Shown piece by piece: positions 36,299 through 45,732 of a stretch of DNA of 64,000 nucleotides. The notes beneath the pieces were generated by a model. The model worked only from the letters and a program-made list of their open reading frames with translations. It was not told the origin of the DNA and did no database searches. The DNA is taken from positions 1,178,001-1,242,000 of the forward strand of contig NC_017857.3 of NCBI RefSeq assembly GCF_000260985.4, in the 5' to 3' direction. The translations under genes were made by a program, and so were the position numbers. Numbering within the stretch: position 1 is the first letter of the stretch; each line of letters begins with the position of its first letter. Source of the stretch: Methylophaga nitratireducenticrescens. GTDB taxonomy: Bacteria; Pseudomonadota; Gammaproteobacteria; Nitrosococcales; Methylophagaceae.

Positions 36299-37518
36299 AT
36301 CGGTAATTCGGCGAGGCGACGTTGCAGAAAACGTTGTTCAGGCCCTTGCTGGGTTAAATCAAGTGCCTGCTGGTACGCCAGTTTGGCAGTTGAAAACTGC
36401 TGCAAACGGCGACATAGATCCGCCTTGGCTGCATAAATCAGGTGATAGTTATTCAGTTCGCCCTGAACCCGTAATTGCTCAATTATCACTAAGCCTGCTT
36501 CGGGGCCCTGCAGCATTGCGATTGCCACCGCCTGATTTAATCTGACAACAGGGGAATCAGTAAACTGCATAAGCGCATCATATAGCCCCACGATTTGTTG
36601 CCAATCCGTTTGGTCGAAAGACAAGGCTTCCGCATGAACTGCTGCGATGGCGGCTTGTAGAGTAAAGGGACCAAAATGCTGAGTTTGTAATGTCTGAATA
36701 ACCAGCTCACAACCTTGCTGAATCTGTTGCTGATCCCACAAACGCCGATCCTGATCTTCCAGTGTAATCAACTCGCCGTTACTATCTACCCGGGCATGAC
36801 GTCGTGAGTCCTGAAGTAGCATTAATGCTAATAACCCGTTTACTTCAGCTTCGGGCAATAGCTGTGTTAATAATCGGCCAAGACGAATCGCTTCACTGGC
36901 TAAATCATGTTTGACCAATAATTCGCCATTGCTGGCAGAATAACCTTCATTAAAGATCAGATAGATGACCTGTAGCACGGACTGCAGACGTTCTGCTAAT
37001 TGATCTGCATCAGGGACTTCATAAGGAATACCTGCTTCGCGAATTTTGTTTTTGGCGCGGACAATTCGTTGGGCAATGGTGGTTGGTTTTTGCAGAAAGG
37101 CCCGGGCGACTTCCTCGGTGGTTATGCCACAGATTTCCCGTAATGTCAGTGCCAGCCGTGCTTCTTCGGCTAATGCTGGGTGGCAGCAAGTGAATATCAG
37201 TCGTAATTGATCATCTTCTATCTGCTGCTCATCCAGCAAGGTCTCTTCTGCGGCCTGTTCATCAGTGATGGTATCTAAAGAATAATCAAAACGTGCCTGT
37301 CGGCGTATTTGATCAATGGCTTTAAAGCGGGCAGTGGATATCAACCAGGCACGCGGATTCTCTGGAACGCCATCCAGCTCCCATTTTTTCATGGCAATCG
37401 CAAAAGCCTCATGCATGGCTTCTTCAGCTAAATCAAAATCACCTAACAAGCGGATTAATGTGGAAAGGATCTGCCTGGATTCACTTTTATATATCTGATT
37501 AAAAAAATCTGGTTTCAT
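36295..37518 (-). CDS. ECF42-type RNA polymerase sigma factor with C-terminal TPR-like extension
   Basis: 407 residues. Region 2 is RLLGDFDLAEEAMHEAFAIAMKKW with NPRAWLISTARFKAIDQIRR; region 4 contains LTLREICGITTEEVARAFLQKPTTIAQRIVRAKNKIRE. A long helical extension (about 190-407, with FNEGYSASNGE and repeats such as YHLIYAAKADLCRRL) is typical of the ECF42 group, where it is needed for activity. The group is usually encoded beside DGPF proteins; here those genes lie 4 kb away at 30419-32613. No anti-sigma factor is adjacent. Confidence 0.88.
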   Translation of the reverse strand: MKPDFFNQIYKSESRQILSTLIRLLGDFDLAEEAMHEAFAIAMKKWELDGVPENPRAWLISTARFKAIDQIRRQARFDYSLDTITDEQAAEETLLDEQQIEDDQLRLIFTCCHPALAEEARLALTLREICGITTEEVARAFLQKPTTIAQRIVRAKNKIREAGIPYEVPDADQLAERLQSVLQVIYLIFNEGYSASNGELLVKHDLASEAIRLGRLLTQLLPEAEVNGLLALMLLQDSRRHARVDSNGELITLEDQDRRLWDQQQIQQGCELVIQTLQTQHFGPFTLQAAIAAVHAEALSFDQTDWQQIVGLYDALMQFTDSPVVRLNQAVAIAMLQGPEAGLVIIEQLRVQGELNNYHLIYAAKADLCRRLQQFSTAKLAYQQALDLTQQGPEQRFLQRRLAELPI

Positions 37519-37527
37519 TAATGATAA

Positions 37528-38106
37528 TTAATCAGTTTCAGGAATCGAGTTGTCCACGTCAGTTGGGACTATTTCATTTTTGAGCGTGATTAGGCTCTGG
37601 TTTATTTGGTTATTAACATGAATTAATTCATTAATTAAATTGAGGCTTTCAGTGTTTTGTTGGATCGAAATTTGAATAGTTTCTACGTGCTTATGTAATT
37701 CCGAGTCTGAGTAGGTTAGCCCCGCAATAAGAGTATCTAGTTGTTTTGATGAGCTATTATTAAAATAGATAGCACTTGCTGAACCTATAAATGAAATCAT
37801 CAATGCAGCTACAGCAAAAAGGGTTGCATTTTTAGATGCTTTTCTTGCTTCTTTCAGTTCTTCATACTGAATTAATCGAAACTTGTCTTTTACACTGAAA
37901 TAAACAGATGGATATGGCGGCTTTTTATTATAAACAGTATAGAAATTAACCGTATTGTTATAGAAAATTTCATTATGGTGGGTTTGAAGTGCAAATTCTT
38001 TTAATTTCTCATTTGTAAGATTTAATTCAAGTTGAAGCTCTTGAAGAGTAAATTTCCTTTTTTTTTCAGCAAACTTTAACGCCTTTATATAAACATCTTC
38101 TTCCAT
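37528..38106 (-). CDS. Unknown AT-rich protein with one membrane segment
   Basis: 192 residues, not recognised. Residues 1-65 read like a winged-helix or similar small domain (AEKKRKFTLQELQLELNLTNEKLKEF), followed by a tyrosine-rich stretch. One membrane segment, ATLFAVAALMISFIGSASAIYF, lies about 94-115, then a coiled-coil tail rich in Asn, Ile and Gln. The gene is visibly more AT-rich than its neighbours, suggesting transfer. AGGAA precedes the ATG. It starts 32 bases beyond the SDR gene's end and ends 10 bases before the sigma factor start. Confidence 0.7.
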   Translation of the reverse strand: MEEDVYIKALKFAEKKRKFTLQELQLELNLTNEKLKEFALQTHHNEIFYNNTVNFYTVYNKKPPYPSVYFSVKDKFRLIQYEELKEARKASKNATLFAVAALMISFIGSASAIYFNNSSSKQLDTLIAGLTYSDSELHKHVETIQISIQQNTESLNLINELIHVNNQINQSLITLKNEIVPTDVDNSIPETD

Positions 38107-38137
38107 AAGATAATTCCTTATCTATTCACGCGTTGTT

Positions 38138-38800
38138 TTAGCCCAACCGACCTTTTACCGATTTTATAAAAGCTTGCTGAATTGGCATTTCACCCTGATA
38201 TAACTCTTCAATCTGATTTACTGTTTCGGAATGATCCAGGCATTGCAAAATGCAGGCTGCTACATCAGCACGGGAAATAGTTTGTTGTTCTTGATCGGTT
38301 GGGCGAGTGGTGGTGATTTTACCGGTTAATGGACCATTAATTAATCGGCCGGGGCGCAAAATAGTATAAGGCAGGTGGCTTTCTATGAGGTGTTTATCGG
38401 CAAAATGTTTGCAGACGTTGTAATGCTTGATAGCCGTGGAGCCGTGTTCGGGATCACCAGCATCACGCGAGCTGACCATGACAAATTGTTTGATATCGTG
38501 TTGTTTGGCTTTATCTATAGCTTTGCAGGCGCCCCATAAATCCACCAGGATGGTTTTATCAGCACTGGTTTTACCACCTGAACCGGCTGTAAATACAACC
38601 TTGTCACAATCTGCAAATGCTTGATCTGGTATATCGGCTTCTAGATCAGCTATCACTATTTCAGCGCCCATTTTTTCAAATTCGGTGGCTTGATCTGCTT
38701 TGCGAATCATGGCTTTGACTGGCATTTTCTGCTCAGCCATCATTTGAATCAATAATTTGCCAATTTGACCGTTGGCGCCGATGACGAGTGTCTTATCCAT
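38138..38800 (-). CDS. NAD(P)-binding atypical SDR oxidoreductase
   Basis: 220 residues with the Rossmann motif LVIGANGQIGKLLIQMM, then ADLEADIPDQAFADCDKVVFTAGSGG and YTILRPGRLINGPLTGKI. It belongs to the NmrA/YwnB-like atypical SDRs, which lack the YxxxK catalytic pair in its usual place and often bind NAD(P) without known reaction. The ATG at 38800 follows GGAG and begins MDKTLVIGANGQ; the frame upstream to 38860 is probably not translated. Confidence 0.85.
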   Translation of the reverse strand: MDKTLVIGANGQIGKLLIQMMAEQKMPVKAMIRKADQATEFEKMGAEIVIADLEADIPDQAFADCDKVVFTAGSGGKTSADKTILVDLWGACKAIDKAKQHDIKQFVMVSSRDAGDPEHGSTAIKHYNVCKHFADKHLIESHLPYTILRPGRLINGPLTGKITTTRPTDQEQQTISRADVAACILQCLDHSETVNQIEELYQGEMPIQQAFIKSVKGRLG

Positions 38801-38945
38801 GCTGCTCTCCTGTAGCTGAGTCACTGGATGATTCGAGGACATGCGCAATCCCGAATGCATATTAAAACAGAGTATGGCGAGTATCAGCTAGAACTCAAGG
38901 GGGGAGGGAGAAATCAGGATAGAAATAGTTAACATTACACACAAA

Positions 38946-38975
38946 TAAATCGCCACCCGAACGGGTGGCGAAAAA
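38946..38975 (-). terminator. Terminator hairpin after the DUF5610 gene
   Basis: CGCCACCC and GGGTGGCG form an 8-base GC-rich stem with a 4-base loop at 38951-38970; on the minus strand it is followed by ATTTATTT. It lies 14 bases beyond the stop of the gene at 38984. Confidence 0.7.
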
Positions 38976-38983
38976 GCATTATT

Positions 38984-39574
38984 TTAAGCTTCTTGAGAAG
39001 CTTGATAATTTTGTAGGAAGGACTGTAAACCTTGCTGAACTAGATCGTAGGTTTTGTCGATATTGCTGGCAATGTCACCTTCCAGTACGTTCAATCCACC
39101 AAGAATATCGCGGGCTTCTTTAAATCCCTGCTCAATTCCACCACCAATCACTTTCACAAATGATTCAAGTGCTTCATCTAGTGGCATATCCTGACGGGTA
39201 CTGTAATAGGCATCAAAAAAAGCAGTGCTCATTTGCACGATCCGTTCTGAAGTGGCTTCAGGTGAAACATCAATACCTTGGTCGTAGGCTTTTTGAATAG
39301 CGTTATCACCAAACTCAGCTTTTAAAGAATCATTGATACCTTCCAAAGCCGTTTTGTAAAGCAATGCCATCGCACCATCGCCATTACCTTCGCTGATGTT
39401 GAACGACACTTTTAAAATCGACAGATTCAGTTGGCTATTGGAATCAGCAACAGAAAACTTTTTTTCCTGTGCCATGACAGAAATTTGTTGGCCAAAGGGG
39501 GCATCCTGTTTATTGACGGGATCCTTTGCCATCGAGCTTACGGTTTGCCCAAACGGGGCAGTATTAATAGCCAT
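38984..39574 (-). CDS. DUF5610-domain protein
   Basis: 196 residues starting MAINTAPFGQTVSSMA. The conserved part is FNISEGNGDGAMALLYKTALEGINDSLKAEFG and GIDVSPEATSERIVQMSTAFFDAYYS, typical of DUF5610. No membrane segment. A short repeat, NTAPFGQTVSSMA and DAPFGQQISVMA, occurs at the N-terminus. Function unknown. The frame is open upstream to 39673, overlapping the MFS gene, but the ATG at 39574 fits family starts. Confidence 0.75.
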   Translation of the reverse strand: MAINTAPFGQTVSSMAKDPVNKQDAPFGQQISVMAQEKKFSVADSNSQLNLSILKVSFNISEGNGDGAMALLYKTALEGINDSLKAEFGDNAIQKAYDQGIDVSPEATSERIVQMSTAFFDAYYSTRQDMPLDEALESFVKVIGGGIEQGFKEARDILGGLNVLEGDIASNIDKTYDLVQQGLQSFLQNYQASQEA

Positions 39575-39635
39575 ATTCTTGTCCTTAATTAGAACTACGC
39601 TAAGGTTAGCGGCCCATTGAATACTGACTTTAATT

Positions 39636-40880
39636 TTAATTTTCAGCGTCGCTAAAAGCTTTCTCTGCTTCACGAATTGGTGCCAATGCCAGGCACCAGC
39701 CTATAGCCATAAATACCAGCATTCCCATTAGGATGGCTTCAAATTGGACCCCACCATCAATCAGGAAACCTAATACCGCGGGTGCCAGACCGGTTGAAAA
39801 CACCATAAAAGCTGATTTGACACTTCGCACGTGGCCTAAATGTTCACGACCCCAAAGTACGACTAATAAACTATCTACCACCGGCGATGACATGCCAAGT
39901 GAAATACCTGCACCAATCATTAGAATCAAAACACCCGCATTGCCCCCCATTAATACAGCCAAAATAATAGCTAATGCAAAAGGTGCCAGGTACAAGCGAG
40001 CTAGAAGCGATACTCCTAATTCATCTATCCAGCGGCCTCCAAGTAATGCTCCCGGAAAACGAGCAATGCCCATTGCCGTTAAACCTAATGCATATGCGGT
40101 GGTGGTGGCATTTAAGTCTATGGTCATTTGAGACTGAAAAATAAAAATGCCGGTTAAAGTGACTGGCAAAGCCATGGTTAATGGAATAATCAGCCAGAAA
40201 CGTTTTTCCAGCATCGGATTGGGGCCTTTGATTTTGTTACCACTGCTATCACGTTTGATTTCAGGAGCTTCAGGCCATTTAGCCAAAAGCAGTAACATCA
40301 ACCAAATGAGAAAAATGACGACGGCCACCGCCCACCAGATTTGCTGCCAGCTCAGCCAACCAATAAATAATGCGATAACTGGCGCCAGAATAATTTCACC
40401 CAGTGGCATGCCAAGACTCACTACCCCCAGAGCCCGACCACGATTAATGGTAAATTCGCGGCCTGCTAAGGTACTGCCAAAATGGGTCATCAACCCTTGA
40501 CCACATAACCGTACCAAGCCCAGACCAAATAAGGCTGGAATCAGCCATGGTGAAGTGGTCAGTAAAATCACGCCCGCCAATAATGCTGTCAGCACTAACA
40601 AGGCATATCGCCGGGGGGCAATCCAATCCAGCTTTTGGCCGAAATATAACACCAGAAATCCGCTTGCCATGGTCAGTGCGGCATAAACAGCCCCAAACTC
40701 ACCTGCTGATAAGTTTAATGAGTTGGCGATATCAGACTGAAACAAACCAATGAAAAAGCTTTGTCCAAGATTGCCAGTGAAAAGCGCAATAAAACCAATA
40801 GCCAGTAAACCAAACTGGCTGCGGATCAAACTGAAATAACTGTTAGCTTGAGGAGAAGTCATAAATTCCGATGATTGCAT
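39636..40880 (-). CDS. Major facilitator superfamily transporter
   Basis: 414 residues with twelve predicted membrane segments. Family signs: the GQKLDWIAPRR loop after helix 2 and the GGRWIDELG loop after helix 8, plus a hydrophilic centre (KWPEAPEIKRDSSGNKIKG). Substrate not evident; similar proteins export small organic molecules or carry organic acids. It starts at MQSSEFMTSPQ; the internal MTSPQ is an alternative. 247 bases upstream (40881-41127) are free of genes and carry repeat copy B. Confidence 0.87.
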   Translation of the reverse strand: MQSSEFMTSPQANSYFSLIRSQFGLLAIGFIALFTGNLGQSFFIGLFQSDIANSLNLSAGEFGAVYAALTMASGFLVLYFGQKLDWIAPRRYALLVLTALLAGVILLTTSPWLIPALFGLGLVRLCGQGLMTHFGSTLAGREFTINRGRALGVVSLGMPLGEIILAPVIALFIGWLSWQQIWWAVAVVIFLIWLMLLLLAKWPEAPEIKRDSSGNKIKGPNPMLEKRFWLIIPLTMALPVTLTGIFIFQSQMTIDLNATTTAYALGLTAMGIARFPGALLGGRWIDELGVSLLARLYLAPFALAIILAVLMGGNAGVLILMIGAGISLGMSSPVVDSLLVVLWGREHLGHVRSVKSAFMVFSTGLAPAVLGFLIDGGVQFEAILMGMLVFMAIGWCLALAPIREAEKAFSDAEN

Positions 40881-41091
40881 AAACAGGATGGCTCTTTCCC
40901 GACAGAGAAAAAGTATATGCTTGGAAATTATAGAGCAGAGATCTTTATCAGGCGAGTTTACTCAAAAGATCAGTGTCCTCTTTTCAACCGCAATCGCAGG
41001 GCTAGGACGATTTTATTCTTCAAACGGCGTTAGAAATGACTGATGCAGAACATCTACATCACATCATTTCCGCCTTGTTGGAAAAAATGAG

Positions 41092-41130
41092 CCTCCAGCA
41101 GTGGTGGCTCTGAAAAATAAACAGACCCTA
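41092..41130. repeat. Dispersed repeat, copy B
   Basis: CCAGCAGTGGTGG followed by GAAAAATAAACAGACCCT. The 35-base stretch aligns closely with the loop and right arm of copy A at 28180-28211. A left arm is only faintly visible near 40998 (AGGGCTAGG then TTTTATTCTTCA). The right end runs into the stop codon of the lipoprotein gene at 41128. Confidence 0.65.
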
Positions 41131-41619
41131 AAGCCTTAACAGGTTTTGAATGATTTCGTCTTCAGTTTTACCCTGAGTGCGAAGGTTGTAATAGTACTGG
41201 CAAAGCGCCGAAAAGCTATGTGGAGTCTGTAATGTCGGAAGTTTAGTAAACCATTCCAACCGGTTTACCGCCGTTTCTTTAATGTTATGTTCGAACAGCA
41301 TATCTTCCAGCTGGGCGGCACGATTGGCAATCATCCGATGACTTTCATCAAACCGGTTGGCAGCGGTGATGAGTAGTTCTGCTGTACGTTCAATTTCAGC
41401 TGTTTCATCGTTTATTTCTGCACGACTGCGTTTTACCAGCCACTCCTGGGGCGACATTTCCACTTGTCCATCAAGCCATAGGGGGATTTCGTTTTCATCG
41501 ATTATTGGTGCAGCTTCCATTTGCGGGGTGTCATCATTGTTTTGATCGCAAGCGATTAACGAAAACATCAACAGTAAGCATAAGAATAATGATGTTAAAA
41601 CCTTGGGCCAATTGTACAT
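41128..41619 (-). CDS. Small lipoprotein of unknown function
   Basis: 163 residues. A lipoprotein signal ends in LLMFSLIACDQNND, the cysteine being the acylated residue; Asp after it could favour inner-membrane retention by the E. coli rule. The mature part is acidic, then helical with RTAELLITAANRFDESHRMIANRAAQLEDML. No recognised domain. The ATG at 41619 begins the signal; the frame continues to 41664 without need. The repeat at 41092 touches its stop codon. Confidence 0.75.
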   Translation of the reverse strand: MYNWPKVLTSLFLCLLLMFSLIACDQNNDDTPQMEAAPIIDENEIPLWLDGQVEMSPQEWLVKRSRAEINDETAEIERTAELLITAANRFDESHRMIANRAAQLEDMLFEHNIKETAVNRLEWFTKLPTLQTPHSFSALCQYYYNLRTQGKTEDEIIQNLLRL

Positions 41620-41743
41620 ATACACTCCAGAAAAACTTGCTGATGAACAGCAATCTAACGGCATACTAGAGTGCTATGGATGAAAGCGCATCAGAGATAA
41701 TCCTGATATGTTAAGGAAGATATCACAAGGTGCTTTCCAGTCA

Positions 41744-42442
41744 TTAATCCGGGAGATTGGATTTAGTCGGTGCCGTTTTTCTTTTTTTGATAAATAGTCG
41801 TGGATTTTTGACGATAAATGACCAGATCCAGCGTTCAAGAAACGATTTGGCTTGAGCTTTTTTCAAGTAGCCGTAGCCAAGTACTGAAATAAACAAAGCG
41901 CCTATTGCATCCACAATCAGGTCATACATGGTGTCAGTTAAGCCTGAGTAATCACCGAACATGGGTTTTTGCATATTCATCCCAAAAATTTTATCCATGG
42001 AAAATTCAAATATCTCCCACAAGGCCCCCATCCCCAAAGCAAACATAAAAGCAAAAAATGCTATAAACCCCGGCATCATCTGTAAATGGATAAATTCATT
42101 TTCATTAAGCAGATAAACCAGCAGGAAGCCAATAATACCTAACAGAAAACCTGAGCCAGCGTGCAAAGCAATATCCCACCACCAGAACTTGGTGTAATAG
42201 CCATGTACTTCACCCAGAAATACCGATGCAAAGACAAAGGCAATTGCCAGAAGTTGAAATACAGCTGGCACATGAACATTGAATTTTCTGGCCAGTAACA
42301 CAGGAAATAAGCTGATGATAATAATGCCGAAAGTCACTATCGCATTAAGCCATTGTTGTTCCCAAATTGACCCGCAGAATCCGGCGAACAGAATAAACTG
42401 CAACAGTAGTGTCAATTTTTTAGGCATGGATTGAGGTGTCAT
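41744..42442 (-). CDS. DUF2238 (YjdF-like) membrane protein
   Basis: 232 residues, six membrane segments and a basic tail. The DUF2238 signature is FWWWDIALHAGSGFLLG, GMGALWEIFEFSMDKIFG and DTMYDLIVDAIGALFISVLGY. Charged residues inside the membrane (Asp, His, Glu) are conserved, hinting at a transport or enzymatic role that is not established. It is divergent from the histidine phosphatase gene. Confidence 0.87.
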   Translation of the reverse strand: MTPQSMPKKLTLLLQFILFAGFCGSIWEQQWLNAIVTFGIIIISLFPVLLARKFNVHVPAVFQLLAIAFVFASVFLGEVHGYYTKFWWWDIALHAGSGFLLGIIGFLLVYLLNENEFIHLQMMPGFIAFFAFMFALGMGALWEIFEFSMDKIFGMNMQKPMFGDYSGLTDTMYDLIVDAIGALFISVLGYGYLKKAQAKSFLERWIWSFIVKNPRLFIKKRKTAPTKSNLPD

Positions 42443-42600
42443 TTATGCTCCAGTTGCGCTATTTCTATCAAACATTTGTCACGTGCAGAACTGTTTTCTG
42501 TTTGATGCATCAATATCCGTATTAGTGTGATTCAGTAAATTAACGTTCATTGTTAATGGTAACTAAATTAATTTACTTTAGATTACACCGAGAGGTTTAC

Positions 42601-43137
42601 ATGGATAACTTGCTTACACTGTTGCGATACGGCCTGTTTTTATCGCTGTTTTATTCAACGACCAGTATGGCAGACCAAGTGATTATTTTGCGCCATGCGC
42701 TAGCCCCTGGCGTCGGTGATCCCGAAGGGTTTGATTTGGCAGAATGCCAGACTCAGCGGGTATTGTCTTCTGAAGGACATCAACAAGCGCTTGAAATAGG
42801 CCAAAAACTTCGCAAATCAGGTATTAATGAGGCAGAGGTTTTCTCCAGTGAATGGTGTCGTTGTCTGGAAACTGCAGAGTTACTGGGATTTGGTCCACCG
42901 CAAAAGCTGAAAGCGCTGAATTCATTTTTTCACGTATCAAATCGCCATCTAAAACAACAGTTCCTGCAAGATTGGAAAGCGCATATCAGTGAAGCGAAAA
43001 CCATTAAAACCAAGGTTTATATCACGCATCAGGTCAATATTTCCGGGCTTCTCGATAAGTTTGTGTTATCGGGAGAGGGCGTAGTGGTGGAAGTGAATGA
43101 ACAGGGACAACTGAAAATTGTATCGGTTTTGCAATGA
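42601..43137 (+). CDS. Exported histidine phosphatase (SixA-like)
   Basis: 178 residues. A signal peptide (MDNLLTLLRYGLFLSLFYSTTSMA) directs it to the periplasm. The phosphatase core has the catalytic histidine in VIILRHALAPG, RVLSSEGHQQALEIGQKLR, EVFSSEWCRCLETAELLG and the second histidine in KVYITHQVNISGL. RHA replaces the usual RHG. The substrate is unknown. The ATG at 42601 follows GAGAGG; the earlier in-frame ATG at 42550 is not needed. Confidence 0.85.
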   Translation: MDNLLTLLRYGLFLSLFYSTTSMADQVIILRHALAPGVGDPEGFDLAECQTQRVLSSEGHQQALEIGQKLRKSGINEAEVFSSEWCRCLETAELLGFGPPQKLKALNSFFHVSNRHLKQQFLQDWKAHISEAKTIKTKVYITHQVNISGLLDKFVLSGEGVVVEVNEQGQLKIVSVLQ

Positions 43138-43153
43138 ACCCTTTCGCCTCGAT

Positions 43154-43216
43154 AGGGTCACAGGGACGTGGCTCTTTCATAGGGCCTCTGTTGTGAATGA
43201 AAGATAAACAGACCCT
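43154..43216. repeat. Dispersed repeat, copy C
   Basis: Right arm ATGAAAGATAAACAGACCCT at 43197-43216, nearly identical to copies A and B. The left side (43154-43180) retains only its two ends, AGGGTC and CTTTCAT, around an unrelated 14-base middle. It lies in the 43138-43350 gap behind the histidine phosphatase; the rest of the gap is AT-rich and presumably holds the mscS promoter. Confidence 0.7.
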
Positions 43217-43350
43217 ACATTTGTTAAGCTGTCGATAGCAATCAAATTGACAGCTTGAATCAATCATTGATCGCTACCTTCGCATCAATCTAAAGCCCTC
43301 TGGGCAAATAATAAATTCAAAAAAATCAAACAAAAGGAGATCACAGTATC

Positions 43351-45672
43351 GTGTGGATTTTTGATATGAAATGGAAGTTAACTTCAGCTCTGCTGGTGAC
43401 GTTGTTGTTAACATTCAGTTTGATAACCGAAGCGGCTTGGGCCGAACCTGCAACTCCTCCCAATAACGAAAAACATTACTCAGCGCTTGCTGACACACTC
43501 GAAAATGAACAGTCCCGTGAAAAACTTATCGCAGAATTACGCGAATTGGCACAGGCAGCTGAAGCAATGGATGAAGAAGCCACTTCAGAAGAAGTGGTTG
43601 ATGAACCAACGTTTGCCAGACAGATTGCCAATACGACTCAATCCGTTGCGCAGCAGATTGTCTCAACAGTCGGGGTGGGTTTTTCTGCTGTAGCCGCAAT
43701 AGGTTCTGATGAAGCAGGCACATTTGACGGGCAGAACATGCTGGATGAAAGCTTCTTTTTACTGGTGGTGATTGCCAGTACGTTATTAATGTTTTATGTG
43801 CTGCGAAGTCTGGCGCGCCATGTTTTTCGTCGTGCCAATGATTGGGCTGAAGCGGAGGGTGACTATCCGGAAATTCGTAAATTCAGCACGATTTTACTGG
43901 CAGCCATAGTAGACTTACTCACAGTAGCCTTAGCATGGGTAGCTGGTTATGCCGTTGCCTTGTTTGCCGTTGGCAGCAATGGGGAAATGAATGTCAGTCA
44001 ATCGCTATTCCTCAATGCGTTTTTGGCGATTGAAATATTTAAGGTGATTCTCCGTACGGTATTTGCTGGACGTGATGATGCACTGCGTTTATTACCAATA
44101 TCTGCCGAAAGTGCCACTTACTGGCATATCTGGTTAGCACGTTTAACCAACTATATCGGTTATGGCATGTTGCTGATTGTGCCATTGGTCAATCTGAATA
44201 TTAATCCGGTAGCCGGCCAGTTGGTCAGTGTACTGGTGGTGTTAAGTGCATTTATCTATGCAGTTGTTGTGATCATGCAAAACCGTGTATCGGTTAAACA
44301 GCGTTTGCTCTTTCATGCACAACAATCCTCATTCAGCTTTTCAAGAGTCAGTTTGGGGATCCTGGCACGAAGCTGGCACATTCTGGGAATAGTGTATTTT
44401 GCAGTGTTAGCCGTAGCTTTATTACTGCGTCCGGAGGAAGCCCTGCCAATGATGCTAAAGGCCACTTTCCAGACGATTCTCGCGCTGGTGGTTGGTGGAT
44501 TGCTGGCGAAGTTCCTGGCGAAAACCATTGGTCGTCCGGTACATGTTTCAGAAGATTTGCGTTCACGTTTTCCGATGCTGGAACAACGGGTAAACGGGTT
44601 TGTACCAAATATCTATAAAACCTTACGAATTTTGCTGGTGGTTGTTGTTGCCGCCGTCATTTTGGATGCCTGGGGAATATTCAGTCTTACGGCATGGATG
44701 GCCTCAGAGGCGGGTATACACACTATCGGTACATTGATTAGTGTGGCTGCAATTCTGGTTGGAGCGATGGCAATATGGATTGTTTTGGCAAGCTGGATTG
44801 AGCACCGGCTTAATCCTGGTGATGAAACGCATTTGCCAACGGCAAGAGCCAAAACATTACTGACCATATTCCGTAATGCAGCGGCTATTGCACTTATCAT
44901 AATGACCGTGATGATTGTTCTGGCTGAAATTGGTGTCAATATTGGACCATTACTGGCTGGTGCAGGTGTGCTTGGTTTAGCCATTGGTTTTGGTGCTCAG
45001 AAACTGGTGCAAGATATTATTACCGGGATTTTTATCCAAATGGAAAATGCCATTAATGCAGGTGATATTGTTACTGCAGCAGGCATCACTGGTACGGCGG
45101 AGAAATTGACAATCCGTTCTTTAGGGCTGCGGGACCTTTCAGGAACCTATCATCTGATTCCATTTTCATCGGTAGATACTGTGTCTAACTTTATGCGCGA
45201 GTTTGCCTATCATGTAGGTGAATATGGTGTGGCATATCGTGAAGATACCGATCAGGTGATTGTGCATCTGCGTGAAGCCTTTGCCGAGTTAATGGCAGAT
45301 GCCGAGCAGCGTGAGAAAATTCTGGTCGATGAGCTGGAAGTTCATGGTATTACTGCTCTGGCAGATAGTTCAGTCAATATTCGGGTACGGATTAAAACCC
45401 TGCCGGGTACGCAGTGGGGTGTAGGCCGGGCTTATAATCGTCTGGTGAAACAGCATCTCGATGCAGCAGGGATTGAGATTCCATTCCCGCATATGACCAT
45501 TTACTTCGGTCAGGATAAAGATGGATCGGCTCCACCTGCGCCGCTGAAAATGATCGGAGATTCGGAGTCAAATTCTGCCATTCAGTTAGAGCAAAAACCT
45601 GAAAAAACAGAAAGTTCAAAATCATTGAAATCCAACCCCAAGGATAAGCAGGATTTTGATGAAGAACATTAG
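43351..45672 (+). CDS. Large MscS-family mechanosensitive channel
   Basis: 773 residues: signal peptide (ALLVTLLLTFSLITEAAWAEP), periplasmic region with a coiled-coil, about ten membrane segments, the pore helix GPLLAGAGVLGLAIGFGAQKLVQDIITG near residue 530, the beta domain FIQMENAINAGDIVTAAGITGTAEKL, and an acidic-basic disordered tail. Size and order resemble YbiO-type channels rather than the small MscS. It releases solutes on hypo-osmotic shock, in keeping with the ectoine genes. Start is a GTG 11 bases after AGGAG; an ATG lies five codons further on. Confidence 0.92.
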   Translation: MWIFDMKWKLTSALLVTLLLTFSLITEAAWAEPATPPNNEKHYSALADTLENEQSREKLIAELRELAQAAEAMDEEATSEEVVDEPTFARQIANTTQSVAQQIVSTVGVGFSAVAAIGSDEAGTFDGQNMLDESFFLLVVIASTLLMFYVLRSLARHVFRRANDWAEAEGDYPEIRKFSTILLAAIVDLLTVALAWVAGYAVALFAVGSNGEMNVSQSLFLNAFLAIEIFKVILRTVFAGRDDALRLLPISAESATYWHIWLARLTNYIGYGMLLIVPLVNLNINPVAGQLVSVLVVLSAFIYAVVVIMQNRVSVKQRLLFHAQQSSFSFSRVSLGILARSWHILGIVYFAVLAVALLLRPEEALPMMLKATFQTILALVVGGLLAKFLAKTIGRPVHVSEDLRSRFPMLEQRVNGFVPNIYKTLRILLVVVVAAVILDAWGIFSLTAWMASEAGIHTIGTLISVAAILVGAMAIWIVLASWIEHRLNPGDETHLPTARAKTLLTIFRNAAAIALIIMTVMIVLAEIGVNIGPLLAGAGVLGLAIGFGAQKLVQDIITGIFIQMENAINAGDIVTAAGITGTAEKLTIRSLGLRDLSGTYHLIPFSSVDTVSNFMREFAYHVGEYGVAYREDTDQVIVHLREAFAELMADAEQREKILVDELEVHGITALADSSVNIRVRIKTLPGTQWGVGRAYNRLVKQHLDAAGIEIPFPHMTIYFGQDKDGSAPPAPLKMIGDSESNSAIQLEQKPEKTESSKSLKSNPKDKQDFDEEH

Positions 45673-45691
45673 GGCTAAATTGGCTAGTACT

Positions 45692-45727
45692 ACAAAACAC
45701 CCTGTTAATTTCAACAGGGTGTTTTGT
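45692..45727. terminator. Bidirectional rho-independent terminator
   Basis: AAAACACCCTGTT and the reverse-complementary AACAGGGTGTTTT form a long stem with a 6-base loop, between the convergent mscS gene and the interrupted gene at 45733. Confidence 0.9.
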
Positions 45728-45732
45728 TATGG

